Assembly: GCA_964598225.1 (NCBI GenBank) | Contig: CAZRBG010000016.1 | Span: 23,185 to 87,184, forward strand | Length of the DNA stretch: 64,000 nucleotides | Source: SG8-4 sp964598225 | GTDB taxonomy: Bacteria; Planctomycetota; Phycisphaerae; Sedimentisphaerales; Anaerobacaceae | Direction: 5' to 3' | Part shown: piece by piece, positions 33,782-42,278 of the stretch | Numbering within the stretch: the stretch's first letter is position 1 | Layout of the letters: every line of letters begins with the position of its first letter | Program-made: the position numbers and the translations under genes | Notes under the pieces: model-generated | The model's database searches: none | What the model was told of the DNA's origin: nothing | Seen by the model: only the letters and a program-made list of their open reading frames with translations

Positions 33782-34206
33782 ATATCCTCCAATATCTCAG
33801 CGGCAGTCTGAACCATCTTGGGGCACACCGTCCTGAAGAGATTGTTGTTCGCCGCCTGCCCCATGCCTTCCGGCGTGCTGATGTCGCGGCCAAGAAGATC
33901 GCGACATTCTACGGAGTCGCAAAGGGATTCAAATCGCGACTGAAACTCGCTGACCTTCGAGTTTACGCCGGCCTTTGCGGAAGTGTCCGATTCATTCCGC
34001 GGCCCGAATCGCAGCCCCAGAATCATCAGAGCCCCGGTCACCGCCCCGCAAGTGCCGCCGTGACGCATCCCGCCGCCGAAGCCGCAGCTTACCCGCACGG
34101 CATCGAGTGCCGAAAGTCCGTAGACCGGCCCATACGTGCGAGCAATGGCCTGCGAACAATTAAATCCCGACTCGAAAGCCGAGACAGCATTCTGAACTTT
34201 ACTCAT
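33775..34206 (-). CDS. C_GCAxxG_C_C family redox-type protein
   Basis: 143 aa. Conserved Cys pattern: FNCSQAI, then CGFGGGMRHGGTCGAVTGAL (the GCAxxG motif as GTCGAVTG), and later CxxxVEC and VCPKM. The family name comes from this Cys/Gly signature and members may be redox or metal-cluster proteins of unknown substrate. ATG 34206 overlaps the stop of the GNAT gene by 4 bases, and its own end overlaps the HAD fragment, so the three are one transcription unit. Confidence 0.85.
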   Translation of the reverse strand: MSKVQNAVSAFESGFNCSQAIARTYGPVYGLSALDAVRVSCGFGGGMRHGGTCGAVTGALMILGLRFGPRNESDTSAKAGVNSKVSEFQSRFESLCDSVECRDLLGRDISTPEGMGQAANNNLFRTVCPKMVQTAAEILEDMC

Positions 34207-34691
34207 TTTGCCTTCTCCATTTTGTAATCGTCCATTACAAACCCGCCGCCGATGTCTGTGACTATCGGGCCGGTGTTCTCGAAGCCGAATTTCTCGTATG
34301 TTTTTATCGTGTCCGTATTGTTCTTGTTAACCGTAAGCGTGACTTTGTTCAGCGCTTTCTTCCTGGCGATGTCTTCGATGAATTCGACGGTTTTTCTGCC
34401 GTAGCCTCTGCCTCGATGCGATGCTTTAATATACAGCTTGCTCAGGAACATCTCGTCTTCTTTGGGACATATTCCCGTGTACCCGAAATAGTCACCATCG
34501 GCTTCGAGCAGGTAGTACGAATAGCCTTGCTCTATTTGCTCGGCAATCGCCTTTTTCGACTGGAATTTCTCCACCATGTAATCGACCTGCGCCTTGCCGA
34601 TTATGGGCGTGAAATGCTGATTCCATATCTCAAACGCCAGCCGGGCGACGGTTTCGATTTGATCCTCAGTTGATACTTTTTCGATATTCAT
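34203..34691 (-). CDS. GNAT N-acetyltransferase
   Basis: 162 aa. Acetyl-CoA-binding motif A SHRGRGYGRKTVEFIEDIAR (residues ~92-111, R/Q-x-x-G-x-G/A), preceded by the beta strand EMFLSKLYIK. The C-terminal region has TLTVNKNNTDTIKTYEKFGF and the YEKFGFENTG signature. N-terminal part WNQHFTPIIGKAQVDYMVEK is typical of a family of small acetyltransferases. Substrate unknown. First gene of the three-gene minus-strand unit. Confidence 0.88.
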   Translation of the reverse strand: MNIEKVSTEDQIETVARLAFEIWNQHFTPIIGKAQVDYMVEKFQSKKAIAEQIEQGYSYYLLEADGDYFGYTGICPKEDEMFLSKLYIKASHRGRGYGRKTVEFIEDIARKKALNKVTLTVNKNNTDTIKTYEKFGFENTGPIVTDIGGGFVMDDYKMEKAK

Positions 34692-34847
34692 TTCTGTCCA
34701 TGGCGTGGAGTAGACAATTTATTGCACACGCAGTTGCTCATTTTATCATAGGCGTTAGAACAACGTATGCAAAATGATTTTTTCCCACACCCAATGCCCG
34801 GTGTCTCAGGAGTAGTATGATCCCCTCATTTGCGAAGCATTGAACAC

Positions 34848-35003
34848 AATGTCATTTCGAGCGAAGCGAAGCTCAGTAGAGAAATCTGGCATACATGCAC
34901 AAAAGAGTCAGGTGACTGACCTTCAGCCACAAGGGACGGACAAGTCAGTCCTGCACGAATCCAGATCTCTCCACTTCGCTGCGCTGCGGTCGAGATGACA
35001 AAC
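34848..35003. repeat. Long imperfect inverted repeat (TGTCATTTCGAGCGAAGCG type)
   Basis: The ~40-base arms run from ATGTCATTTCGAGCGAAGCG ... GAGAAATCTGG (from 34850) to CCAGATCTCTCC ... CGAGATGACAAAC (to ~35003), loop about 70 bases. Arms pair at roughly 32 of 40 positions by eye. It looks like a dispersed extragenic repeat or a MITE-like element. It lies in the 34692-35145 gap, which has no supported gene. Confidence 0.7.
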
Positions 35004-35145
35004 AAATCCACCTAACTGCCCAATAGAAGCTATCATCGACAAGATAGTTGCCGGTTGCGCGCGGGTCGCTTATAATGCCTTCGGCCTGTGCGGCGCGCAG
35101 ATTCACGGGCAGAGACAAGCGTCAATCATAAATAAGGAATTACAG

Positions 35146-35802
35146 ATGCCGCATTTGATGATTTTTGTTTTTATCGCGATATTCATTGTCGTGCTGGTTT
35201 TCGGGATTATCAGCGCCCGCAAGCGGCGGGAGGCGATGTTTGCGCTCGCTTCCAAGCTCGGCCTGCGTTTCGATCCTTCCAAGGATCGGTCGCTGGCCAG
35301 GCGGTACAAATTTCTCGATAAGCTCCGCAGAGGATCGCATCGCTATGCGTACAATATTCTGTCCGGAAACTACAAGGGCCACGACGTGATGGCTTTCGAC
35401 TACCACTACCAGACCGGCTCGGGCAAGAACAAACATCATCATCACTTCTCGTTCTTTCTCCTGCACCTGACGGCTGCTTTCCCGGAGCTGGTGATCGGCC
35501 CGGAAGGCATCTTCTCCAAGATCGCCCAGGCTGTCGGCTACGACGACATCGACTTCGAGTCGCACGAGTTCTCCAGCAAATTCTGCGTCCGCTCTTCCGA
35601 CAAGAAATTCGCGTACGACGTTTGCAATGCGCAGATGATCGAATATCTGCTCTCTAACAGCGACTTCGGTACGGAGATCGACGGCAACGTTCTTGCACTT
35701 TCATTCAACCGCAGGCTGTCGCCGGATGCAATCGAGCAGAATCTGGACAGGCTCGTCGCCGTTCGATCGCTGATGCCGGACTATTTGTTTTCAGGGAGAT
35801 AA
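35146..35802 (+). CDS. membrane-anchored protein of DUF3137-like type
   Basis: 218 aa. N-terminal transmembrane helix (FVFIAIFIVVLVFGIISA) followed by a Lys/Arg-rich stretch, then a soluble domain with FDPSKDRSLARRYKFLDKLR, NILSGNYKGHDVMAFDYHYQ, a His-rich loop and DDIDFESHEFSSKFCV. This is the pattern of proteins often encoded next to LemA, where they may form a membrane-associated pair. LemA follows with a 2-base gap. Confidence 0.78.
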   Translation: MPHLMIFVFIAIFIVVLVFGIISARKRREAMFALASKLGLRFDPSKDRSLARRYKFLDKLRRGSHRYAYNILSGNYKGHDVMAFDYHYQTGSGKNKHHHHFSFFLLHLTAAFPELVIGPEGIFSKIAQAVGYDDIDFESHEFSSKFCVRSSDKKFAYDVCNAQMIEYLLSNSDFGTEIDGNVLALSFNRRLSPDAIEQNLDRLVAVRSLMPDYLFSGR

Positions 35803-35804
35803 CT

Positions 35805-36365
35805 ATGTGGCCTGTTTTCGCCGTTTTAGGAGTCGTTGTTTTTCTGCCGCTCCTGTACGTCATACTCACGTATAATACGCTGGTCGCCCTGCGGAACCAC
35901 ATTCGCGACGCCTGGGGCAACATCGACACCGAACTCAAACGCCGCTACGACCTGATCCCCAACCTCGTCGCAACGGTCAAGGGCTACGCGGCCCATGAAA
36001 GGGAAATCTTCGAACGCATCACCGAGCTGCGCACCCGGTGCATGGCCGAAAAAGGAAACGTGCAAAAGCAGGCCGCCGAAGAGAACCAACTGGTCGGCGC
36101 CCTGCAAAAGCTCATGGCGGTGGTCGAGAACTACCCTCAGCTAAAATCCGATCAAAATTTCCTCAAACTCCAGCAGGAGCTGACCAACACCGAAGACCGC
36201 ATCCAGGCGGCCCGCCGCTTCTACAACGGCAACGTCCGCGATTACCGCAACAAATGCCAGATGTTCCCCAGCAGCATGATCGCCGGCGCCTTCGGGTTCG
36301 AACCGCAAGACTACTTCAGCGTCCACCCCTCAGTCAGAGAAGTCCCCGACGCCGACTTTGGATAA
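35805..36365 (+). CDS. lemA: LemA family protein
   Basis: 186 aa, ATG 35805. A short N-terminal membrane segment (FLPLLYVILTYNTLVAL), then the helical LemA core: RNHIRDAWGNIDTELKRRYD, LIPNLVATVKGYAAHEREIF, LMAVVENYPQLKSDQNFLKL, QQELTNTEDRIQAARRFYNG and NVRDYRNKCQMFPSSMIA. All family landmarks are present and in order. Inner-membrane protein with an extracytoplasmic helix bundle; role poorly defined. Partner of the preceding DUF3137-like gene. Confidence 0.92.
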   Translation: MWPVFAVLGVVVFLPLLYVILTYNTLVALRNHIRDAWGNIDTELKRRYDLIPNLVATVKGYAAHEREIFERITELRTRCMAEKGNVQKQAAEENQLVGALQKLMAVVENYPQLKSDQNFLKLQQELTNTEDRIQAARRFYNGNVRDYRNKCQMFPSSMIAGAFGFEPQDYFSVHPSVREVPDADFG

Positions 36366-36436
36366 TTGGGGTGGCAACGTTATTGGCACGTCTGGGTGGC
36401 AGCCACCAGACTTGAGCAAGTCTGAATACGAGTCTT

Positions 36437-37267
36437 TTAATCATCTTCTGTTTGTTCCTTATCAATTATGATAGCACAGCCGCGCCATTCTTTTTGGAAT
36501 TCTTCCGGTCCGCACGTCCTCAAGCCCTCTAACGGGTCGCCGATTGTGATTTCGGTCTCGGTTACCGACAGCACTGCAACGTAATGATCGATCATGAAGC
36601 TGAATTTCACGATAGCGATACAAGGTCCTTTGCCCCGCAACTCGCCGAGGTCCCGGCAGTAAACGATTCGGCACGGAACGGCGTACTCTTTACGCATCGC
36701 ATTGCGCAGTGAATCCATTGGCGTCCCCGTAAAGCGAGTCGTATAGGCGCTCAGTGCGAGTGCTCCTTCTTCGGCAGGTACGCCCATGCGACGCAGTACA
36801 GTCACGGCAGCCGCGGGGCCACAATTGAAATGCGTGCTCTGGATACACACGCCGTCGACGTCGAGCATTGTATCCACATCGGCCAGGCGAGAGTATTCGA
36901 AGGCCGGATACAGAAACGGCAGTACAGAGAAGTAGAAGGGAAACACAACGATGAGAATCGCCACGGAACGGCGCTGGCTCCGTAGCCGCAGACGGGATAG
37001 CGGCGTTGTCAGCAACATCGTACAGGCCAGCGCGATCACCGCAAACTCGGTTCGCCCGGACATGATCCATTTGAACGGCGGTACAAGCTCGGCACGCAAC
37101 ACCCAGCGCGGAATCCCGATCATTGCGACTATCACCAGTGGAATAACGTACGCAACAATCCAGACACGATTCTTGACGCGCCAGAACCGCCGGCCGATAA
37201 GGACTCCACAAACCGCCAGCAGAATCACACCGGCAGTTTGAGCAAGTGATATGGTCACATATCGCAT
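36437..37267 (-). CDS. membrane-bound C39-type cysteine peptidase
   Basis: 276 aa. The first ~120 residues form about four transmembrane helices (VTISLAQTAGVILLAVCGVL, VWIVAYVIPLVIVAMIGI and two more). The C-terminal ~155 residues are a C39 peptidase domain: catalytic Cys in STHFNCGPAAAVTVLRRMG, His in FMIDHYVAVLSV, Asp in IGDPLEGL. C39 peptidases usually process leader peptides with an ABC transporter, but no transporter is here. The small gene upstream is 3 bases away and probably its partner. Confidence 0.82.
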   Translation of the reverse strand: MRYVTISLAQTAGVILLAVCGVLIGRRFWRVKNRVWIVAYVIPLVIVAMIGIPRWVLRAELVPPFKWIMSGRTEFAVIALACTMLLTTPLSRLRLRSQRRSVAILIVVFPFYFSVLPFLYPAFEYSRLADVDTMLDVDGVCIQSTHFNCGPAAAVTVLRRMGVPAEEGALALSAYTTRFTGTPMDSLRNAMRKEYAVPCRIVYCRDLGELRGKGPCIAIVKFSFMIDHYVAVLSVTETEITIGDPLEGLRTCGPEEFQKEWRGCAIIIDKEQTEDD

Positions 37268-37270
37268 AAA

Positions 37271-37711
37271 TCACTTGTCGTCTGAGTCTCTCCACTCGAT
37301 AGTTTTTGTTACATTGCGTGCCTCTTTGCCAGCCGTGGCGCGGAGATCAACGCCATGATCTCGCACTTCGGCACAATGATCGATAAAGGTTTTGCTCTCA
37401 ATCTCCACACATCGTCCGCCGGAGCCGCCTATCTGAAATGTAGTCATGCTTCTACCATTTTCATAAGCCGCCAAACCAAACTGAAACGAGCAATCTGACA
37501 ATGGCTTTATTCGGGCAAGCTGTCGCCCCGAGCGCATATCTTCAATGATAATCGGCACACCGAGAGCATTTTCTATGCGGACCGTACCTGTAGCAGTCAA
37601 CGTGTCACGAGTCTCACGCCATATCGGCAAAATAACGGCGAGCACCGCTATAATCACCGTAATAACACCGACTATATACGCCCTGACGTATTGTCGCGTT
37701 TCGTCCTTCAT
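37271..37711 (-). CDS. single-pass membrane protein, partner of the C39 peptidase
   Basis: 146 aa. N-terminal transmembrane helix (AYIVGVITVIIAVLAVILPIW), then a ~110-residue extracytoplasmic domain with VRIENALGVPIIIEDMRSGR and a few Cys. No family recognised. It is the first gene of a two-gene unit with the C39 peptidase (3-base gap) and could be its substrate, inhibitor or assembly factor, which is inference from position only. Confidence 0.65.
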   Translation of the reverse strand: MKDETRQYVRAYIVGVITVIIAVLAVILPIWRETRDTLTATGTVRIENALGVPIIIEDMRSGRQLARIKPLSDCSFQFGLAAYENGRSMTTFQIGGSGGRCVEIESKTFIDHCAEVRDHGVDLRATAGKEARNVTKTIEWRDSDDK

Positions 37712-37800
37712 GTCTGCTGACCATGTGGTTCTTGCGGTGTTTTCAGCGGACTCTAATTCCAGAATCGAGTGTACATAAAATTCTCTCGGTTTTCAAGGAA

Positions 37801-37889
37801 AAACGGTTGCAAAGGCTCTTAGGGTGGGGCTCGCCCCTTTCGCCTGCGCTCAGGGCAGGCTGTGCTTTCTTTTTTGCTTGCAACCGTTT
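37801..37889. repeat. MITE-like composite element with 12-bp perfect terminal repeats
   Basis: AAACGGTTGCAA (37801-37812) and TTGCAACCGTTT (37878-37889) are exact inverses. Between them lie two further palindromes: GGGTGGGGCTCGCCCC and GCCTGCGCTCAGGGCAGGC (the latter a reverse copy of the CTGAGCGAAGTCGAA-type element). It ends 8 bases before the sulfatase stop at 37898. It has no T tail, so termination is unlikely. Confidence 0.75.
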
Positions 37890-37897
37890 CGGGAGAT

Positions 37898-39343
37898 TCA
37901 ATCGTAGTCTTTGCCGTTGAGGCTTCGGACTACGGACTTCAGCCAGGCTTCGAGCTGGGATTTCATTGTTGCCGCCTTATCGCTGTTCTCGGCGAGTACG
38001 TTGTTTTGCTCGCGCGGGTCGTCGGCGAGATTGTACAGCTCCCATCTGATGTTATCGTTCTTTGCCTGGATTCGATGCAGCTTCCAGGGCCAGTCGAGCC
38101 AGGCACTGTGGCCGGGGAAGGAATCTTCCGGATACTGCTTCTTAATCTCGCCGGCGTCCAGGCGCAGGCGTTCAAGCTTGCCGGTTCGGTCTCCGGCTTT
38201 CTGGGCCGCGAGCAGCTCAGCCATCCATTTGGCGCTGGGCGTGCCGATTCCCCGCGCGCGATAATCCCAGAATCCTGTAGGTTTGGGCCGGGACTTCATT
38301 TTTCCGGCGAGCAGCGGCTCGAGGCTTATGCCGTCCAGGGGCGGCTGCTTCTCAATCCGGACGCCAACGATGTCAAGCAGCGTGGGATAGATATCCGACG
38401 TGTTGCACGGGACATCTGTTACTCGGTGGCCCGGGTAGCGGGCGGGCCATTCGAGAATCGCCGGCACGCGCAGACCGCCTTCGTAGACCTGCCCCTTTCG
38501 TCCGCGGCCGCCCGAAGACTCGGTCTTCAGGCCGCCGTTGTCGCTGCAATACCAAAGTATTGTGTTGTCGGCAACGCCCAGGGTGCGCAGCTCTTTTCGC
38601 AGCTTGCCGAAAGCGCGGTCCATGCCGGTGATCTCGCCGTAGAAATCCCGGAGGTTTTTCTTCTGATCGGCGTAGAGCTCGCGGTCGCGCTCAACCGCCC
38701 GGTGCGGCCCGTGCGGCGAGCCGAACCAGACAACCGCCAGAAACGGCTGCGGCGTCTCGGCGTGCTTGCGGATAAAGTCGATAGCGGCGTCAACCGTCAC
38801 CATAGAGCTTTCGCCCTCCATCTGCTCGGCGACGCCCTCGCGGCTGAGGATCGGATCGTTGTCGAAGAAGTTCGGCGCCGAGAGCCATTCGTCGAAACCG
38901 CTGGCGCCTGGATTGACGGGGCTTCCATTGCGGACCGAGCCGAGGTGCCATTTGCCGAAATGGCCTGTGACGTAACCGGCCGTCTTGAGCGCTTCGGCGA
39001 CGGTGACCTCCTGCGGGCGAAGCGTATGGCCCCACTTGAAGCACCCGAAGCGGTTCGGATGACGTCCGGTCATTACGCTGCCACGAGTAGGCGAGCAGAC
39101 CGGCGCCGCGGCGTAGAAACGGTCGAAACGCAAGGACTCAGCGGCCATCGCATCGAAGTTCGGCGTCTTCAGGACGGGATGGCCGTTATAGGCCATGTCG
39201 CCCCAGCCCTGATCGTCGGCCATGCATAGAACCATATTGGGTTTTCGCCTGGAGGCTGCGGATGAAATCGACACGAGCCCGGTCGCGGCAAGACATGCTC
39301 CGGCACCTGCTCTCTTCAAAAAATCACGACGTTTCATTCTCAT
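37898..39343 (-). CDS. Tat-type secreted sulfatase (Cys-type)
   Basis: 481 aa from ATG 39343 (GGGGAG upstream); the open frame goes back to 39373 without a ribosome site. The signal MKRRDFLKRAGAGACLAATG is of the twin-arginine kind (RR-DFLK). Then MVLCMADDQGWGDMAYNG (metal site), the formylglycine motif C-S-P-T-R with Cys83 (APVCSPTRGSVMTGR), FGKWHLG, and YCSDNGG. Likely exported folded to hydrolyse sulfate esters of algal or host polysaccharides. A hairpin repeat lies just upstream of its ribosome site. Confidence 0.92.
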   Translation of the reverse strand: MRMKRRDFLKRAGAGACLAATGLVSISSAASRRKPNMVLCMADDQGWGDMAYNGHPVLKTPNFDAMAAESLRFDRFYAAAPVCSPTRGSVMTGRHPNRFGCFKWGHTLRPQEVTVAEALKTAGYVTGHFGKWHLGSVRNGSPVNPGASGFDEWLSAPNFFDNDPILSREGVAEQMEGESSMVTVDAAIDFIRKHAETPQPFLAVVWFGSPHGPHRAVERDRELYADQKKNLRDFYGEITGMDRAFGKLRKELRTLGVADNTILWYCSDNGGLKTESSGGRGRKGQVYEGGLRVPAILEWPARYPGHRVTDVPCNTSDIYPTLLDIVGVRIEKQPPLDGISLEPLLAGKMKSRPKPTGFWDYRARGIGTPSAKWMAELLAAQKAGDRTGKLERLRLDAGEIKKQYPEDSFPGHSAWLDWPWKLHRIQAKNDNIRWELYNLADDPREQNNVLAENSDKAATMKSQLEAWLKSVVRSLNGKDYD

Positions 39344-39356
39344 TTGATCGCTCCCC

Positions 39357-39378
39357 GGTGGGGCAAGCCCCACCCTAC
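39357..39378. repeat. Hairpin element GGTGGGGC(A)AGCCCCACC upstream of the sulfatase
   Basis: 22-base palindromic copy of the family also seen at 37820-37836, 45168-45241 and 50326-50347. It lies directly before the Shine-Dalgarno of the sulfatase, so it is part of that leader and could affect expression. The remaining gene-free stretch to 39660 holds the promoters of the flanking genes and nothing else that I can identify. Confidence 0.75.
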
Positions 39379-39660
39379 ATTGATGTCTTTAATTGCCGAG
39401 GAACAGCCGGACGTTGCCGCTCCTTTCCAATTGCTCTATAGTCATGACCAACTTATCGAAATTCCAGTAAAATTTCAAAAATCCAGTCACAATTTGCATC
39501 CTTGCCCGTCAGTCTTACTGAAAGTGATGCCATCGCATCGAGACCTGAATCTTCGCACTATGGCAATTCATTCACGAACATGATAGACTGTTTGGGCTTA
39601 GTGGCGAGCACGTGTGGCCACGATTTTTTAACCTTTTATTGAAGAGAGGAGCAAACTGCA

Positions 39661-40197
39661 ATGTACAAACCAACAGAACTCAAGAGCAATGCCGCAAGGA
39701 TTTTTCTGGCGGTAACGGTCGGAATTTTCGCATTGGCTTCCGGAGCCGCAGCGCAGGAGACTCTCGCCGATGCCGTGCAGCAGACGGGATGCAACTGGCT
39801 GATGGGCAAATGGGCCGGCGAGACCCCCGAGGGCCAGAAGTACGCGATCGAATACAAGTGGGCGCTGAAAGATCACGTGATCAGCGTGCACTTTAAAGGA
39901 TTCGATTTCGAGTATCACGGCATCATCTTCTACAAACCCATCGAGCAGGAAGTCGTCCAGATCGGCGCCGACAGCAACGGCGGCCACGGAGAAGCAACAT
40001 GGTTCGCCGAGTATGGCGTAGCCACAATGAGAAGCGAGCACAAAGGCGAATACGGCGAGGTCTCACGCATGGGATTCGTCTACAAAAAGACCGACGAAAA
40101 CGCAATGAAACTGGATGTATACGGAATGGACGAATACGGCCGACTCTCCGACCAGCCAGGCAGCACCCTGGAATTCAAACGCGCAAAGAAAAAGTGA
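39661..40197 (+). CDS. secreted small protein of lipocalin/DUF1579-like type
   Basis: 178 aa; GAGGAG upstream of ATG 39661. Signal peptide region ARIFLAVTVGIFALASGAAA. The mature part: QTGCNWLMGKWAGETPEGQK, AIEYKWALKDHVISVHFKGF, FHGIIFYKP-like GIIFYKPIEQEVVQ and MGFVYKKTDENAMK. WLxGxW at the start of a small beta-barrel and the YKWALKDHVI block recall DUF1579-type lipocalin-like proteins. Likely periplasmic; ligand unknown. Its promoter is not evident. Confidence 0.68.
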   Translation: MYKPTELKSNAARIFLAVTVGIFALASGAAAQETLADAVQQTGCNWLMGKWAGETPEGQKYAIEYKWALKDHVISVHFKGFDFEYHGIIFYKPIEQEVVQIGADSNGGHGEATWFAEYGVATMRSEHKGEYGEVSRMGFVYKKTDENAMKLDVYGMDEYGRLSDQPGSTLEFKRAKKK

Positions 40198-40428
40198 CAG
40201 CCGGCAACAAGGTTAAAATGGCTGGAGAGAGCGCGCCAGTGTAATTACCTTTGACACATTTTTTATAAAATTGTCAAATTTGGGAATTTTTTCTTGCGTT
40301 TTGTGCAAGGCCGTGTATTAATCGGGTTAGTAGTGTTACGGGGGGAAGTTGTAAGGCGTGCGACGGTGCTGACAAGGAAAAGTACGCTCGCCACCGAAAT
40401 CGAAGGATTTTTTTTAGGAGGACCGAAG

Positions 40429-41034
40429 ATGAGAAAGTTCCATTTCTTTTGTGTTGCCGCGATTTTACTTTTGACAAGCACGGTCTACGCTGATCTGGCG
40501 GTGCACGAGTACGTACCCGGGGAAAAAGTTGTCTTGGATTCTGAAACCGGCAACTATTGGTACTATGATCTGACGGATTTCGTCGACCAGACATATTCCG
40601 AGCAGATATCAAGCATTGCCGCGTTGGGTACGTACGGCAACATAGCCGGCGGCTGGCACATGGCGACCTACGAGGAGATGGAGAAGTTATGGGGGAACAC
40701 GCCGAGCGACATCACGGATAACTTTGCCCCGACATTTATCTATCCAGGCTTCCTGCAACACTCTATTGGCAGGTATGATGAAGTACCTTCTGGCTACCCT
40801 GGCTATCACTACTATGCTTAGGCAACCTTACACTTCTTGGACTCGGGTAAAACGTCTAGTAGCTTGTATCCTCTTTATTACTATGGCTATCTTGACACAC
40901 GGTCGTACGATAGACTAGGGGCGTGGGTCACGACGGATGCCTCGGTGGTCCCGGTTCCCGGAGCGGCTTTGCTGGCCGCCGCTGGGCTGTTGTCGTCCTT
41001 GCCTGGCGTCAGGAGATTCAGGAAAAGGGCGTAA
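40429..41034 (+). pseudogene. PEP-CTERM-like secreted protein with in-frame amber stop
   Basis: AGGAGG precedes ATG 40429; signal peptide FHFFCVAAILLLTSTVYA. The frame stops at TAG 40819-40821 (codon 131), but the same frame continues without another stop through ATLHFLDSGKTSSS ... GYLDTRSYDRLGAWVTTDAS to a VPVPGAALLAAAGLL sorting tail ending VRRFRKRA at 41034. Reading through gives a complete 201-aa exported protein, so TAG most likely replaces a Trp TGG or Gln CAG. The shortened product would lack the anchor. Either a recent nonsense mutation, sequencing error, or readthrough. Confidence 0.85.
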
Positions 41035-41080
41035 GTACAAATCGCGCAATTTTTCTTAACGACCCTCTTCGGTCGATGAA

Positions 41081-42037
41081 TCACAGCGGCTCGTAGAAAT
41101 TGCGCGGTTTTGGGCCGAGGGTGTTTGTCAGGGTACCGAGTTTATCGATGCCGGCTTCGATTTTGTCGCCGGCTTTCAGGAAGTTGCCCGTTGGGAAGCC
41201 GACGCCCGATGGCGTGCCGGTGGCGATGACGTCGCCCGGTTCGAGGGTCATCAGGTGGCTGAGGAATGAGACGATCTGCGCGACCGTGTGAATCATTTGC
41301 GAGGTGTTGGCGTTCTGGCGGACCTCTCCGTTTACCGTGAGCTTCATGTCGAGATTCTGCACGTCTTGGATCTCGTCGGCGGTCAGCAGGTACGGCCCCA
41401 TGGGACAGAATCCATCGGCCCACTTGCCGTTGAGCCAGTCGTAAAACTCGTCCCAGGGGCGCTCGGCACGGTTCTTTTTGAATGTTACCGTGCGGGCCGA
41501 AACGTCATTAACGATCGTGTAGCCCCCGATCGCATCGAGAGCCTCCTCAATCGGCACGTGCTTTACTTTTCTGCCGATAACTACTCCGAGCTCGAGCTCG
41601 TAGTCTATCGTCTCGCTGTAAGCGGGCCAGGGAATCTCATCGCCGGGATTCGCCACGGCTGTCGCCGGCATGATGAACGGTCTGGGTACTGTAGTCCTGC
41701 GTGGAGAATCGGAAAGACCGAGTTTGCCGCCACCCTCCTTGATATGCTCGACATAGTTGCCCGCAAGCGCCAGAATCTTACCCGGCCGCGGGATCGGCGC
41801 CAGCAGCTTAACCGAATCGAGCGGCAGGCATTCAGCTCCGGATTTCTCCAGCTCTGTGAGCTGCGCGAGACACGCCGGTCCTCTTTCGAGAATCTCCTTA
41901 ACGCTTCGCGGCGGGTTTTCATCGTTTTCCCAGGCCGATATGATGTCGATCAGCCCGGCATCTGTCAGTATCCCGCAGTTCACAGGACGCCTTGCGGCGG
42001 ATACCGATCCGTCTTTTGAGTAGGTGGTTAGTTTCAT
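41081..42037 (-). CDS. fumarylacetoacetate hydrolase (FAH) family protein
   Basis: 318 aa. The FAH core begins at about residue 85: GKILALAGNYVEHI, PFIMPATAVANPGDEI, YELELGVVIGRKVKHVPIEE (Glu, Glu and Asp metal ligands), AIGGYTIVNDVSARTV, GPYLLTADEIQDVQNL and TGTPSGVGFPTGNFLKAGDK. All typical landmarks are present. Members cleave C-C bonds or isomerise/dehydrate 2-oxo acids; sugar-acid aldolase-like roles are known. It could belong with sugar-acid metabolism, but it is not in the same unit. Its substrate is unknown. Confidence 0.9.
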   Translation of the reverse strand: MKLTTYSKDGSVSAARRPVNCGILTDAGLIDIISAWENDENPPRSVKEILERGPACLAQLTELEKSGAECLPLDSVKLLAPIPRPGKILALAGNYVEHIKEGGGKLGLSDSPRRTTVPRPFIMPATAVANPGDEIPWPAYSETIDYELELGVVIGRKVKHVPIEEALDAIGGYTIVNDVSARTVTFKKNRAERPWDEFYDWLNGKWADGFCPMGPYLLTADEIQDVQNLDMKLTVNGEVRQNANTSQMIHTVAQIVSFLSHLMTLEPGDVIATGTPSGVGFPTGNFLKAGDKIEAGIDKLGTLTNTLGPKPRNFYEPL

Positions 42038-42278
42038 GGATGATCTTATACAGTGTTTTTGCCTTGATGGGAACAGTCAAATGTCGACAAAATGAATTGA
42101 GGGTGGTAATCTGGGTAACTTTCAACTTCCTGACAACGACCATTTTGCCCTTGAACAAATAAAACCTCGGAATAATATATATTTTAGGGCAGAAAATTTG
42201 TTACGGCAGCGCAAATTCATGCCTGTTATATGTGGAGCATAAGCTCTTTTACGGTCTTATCGAAGAAAGGAGGCTGTC

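Noticed and set aside
41039..41110. AAATCGCGCAATTT / AAATTGCGCGGTTT inverted repeat as a terminator
   Set aside because: The loop is over 40 bases and the right arm codes the end of the FAH-family protein; there is a short T run but the structure is weak. It could be chance.
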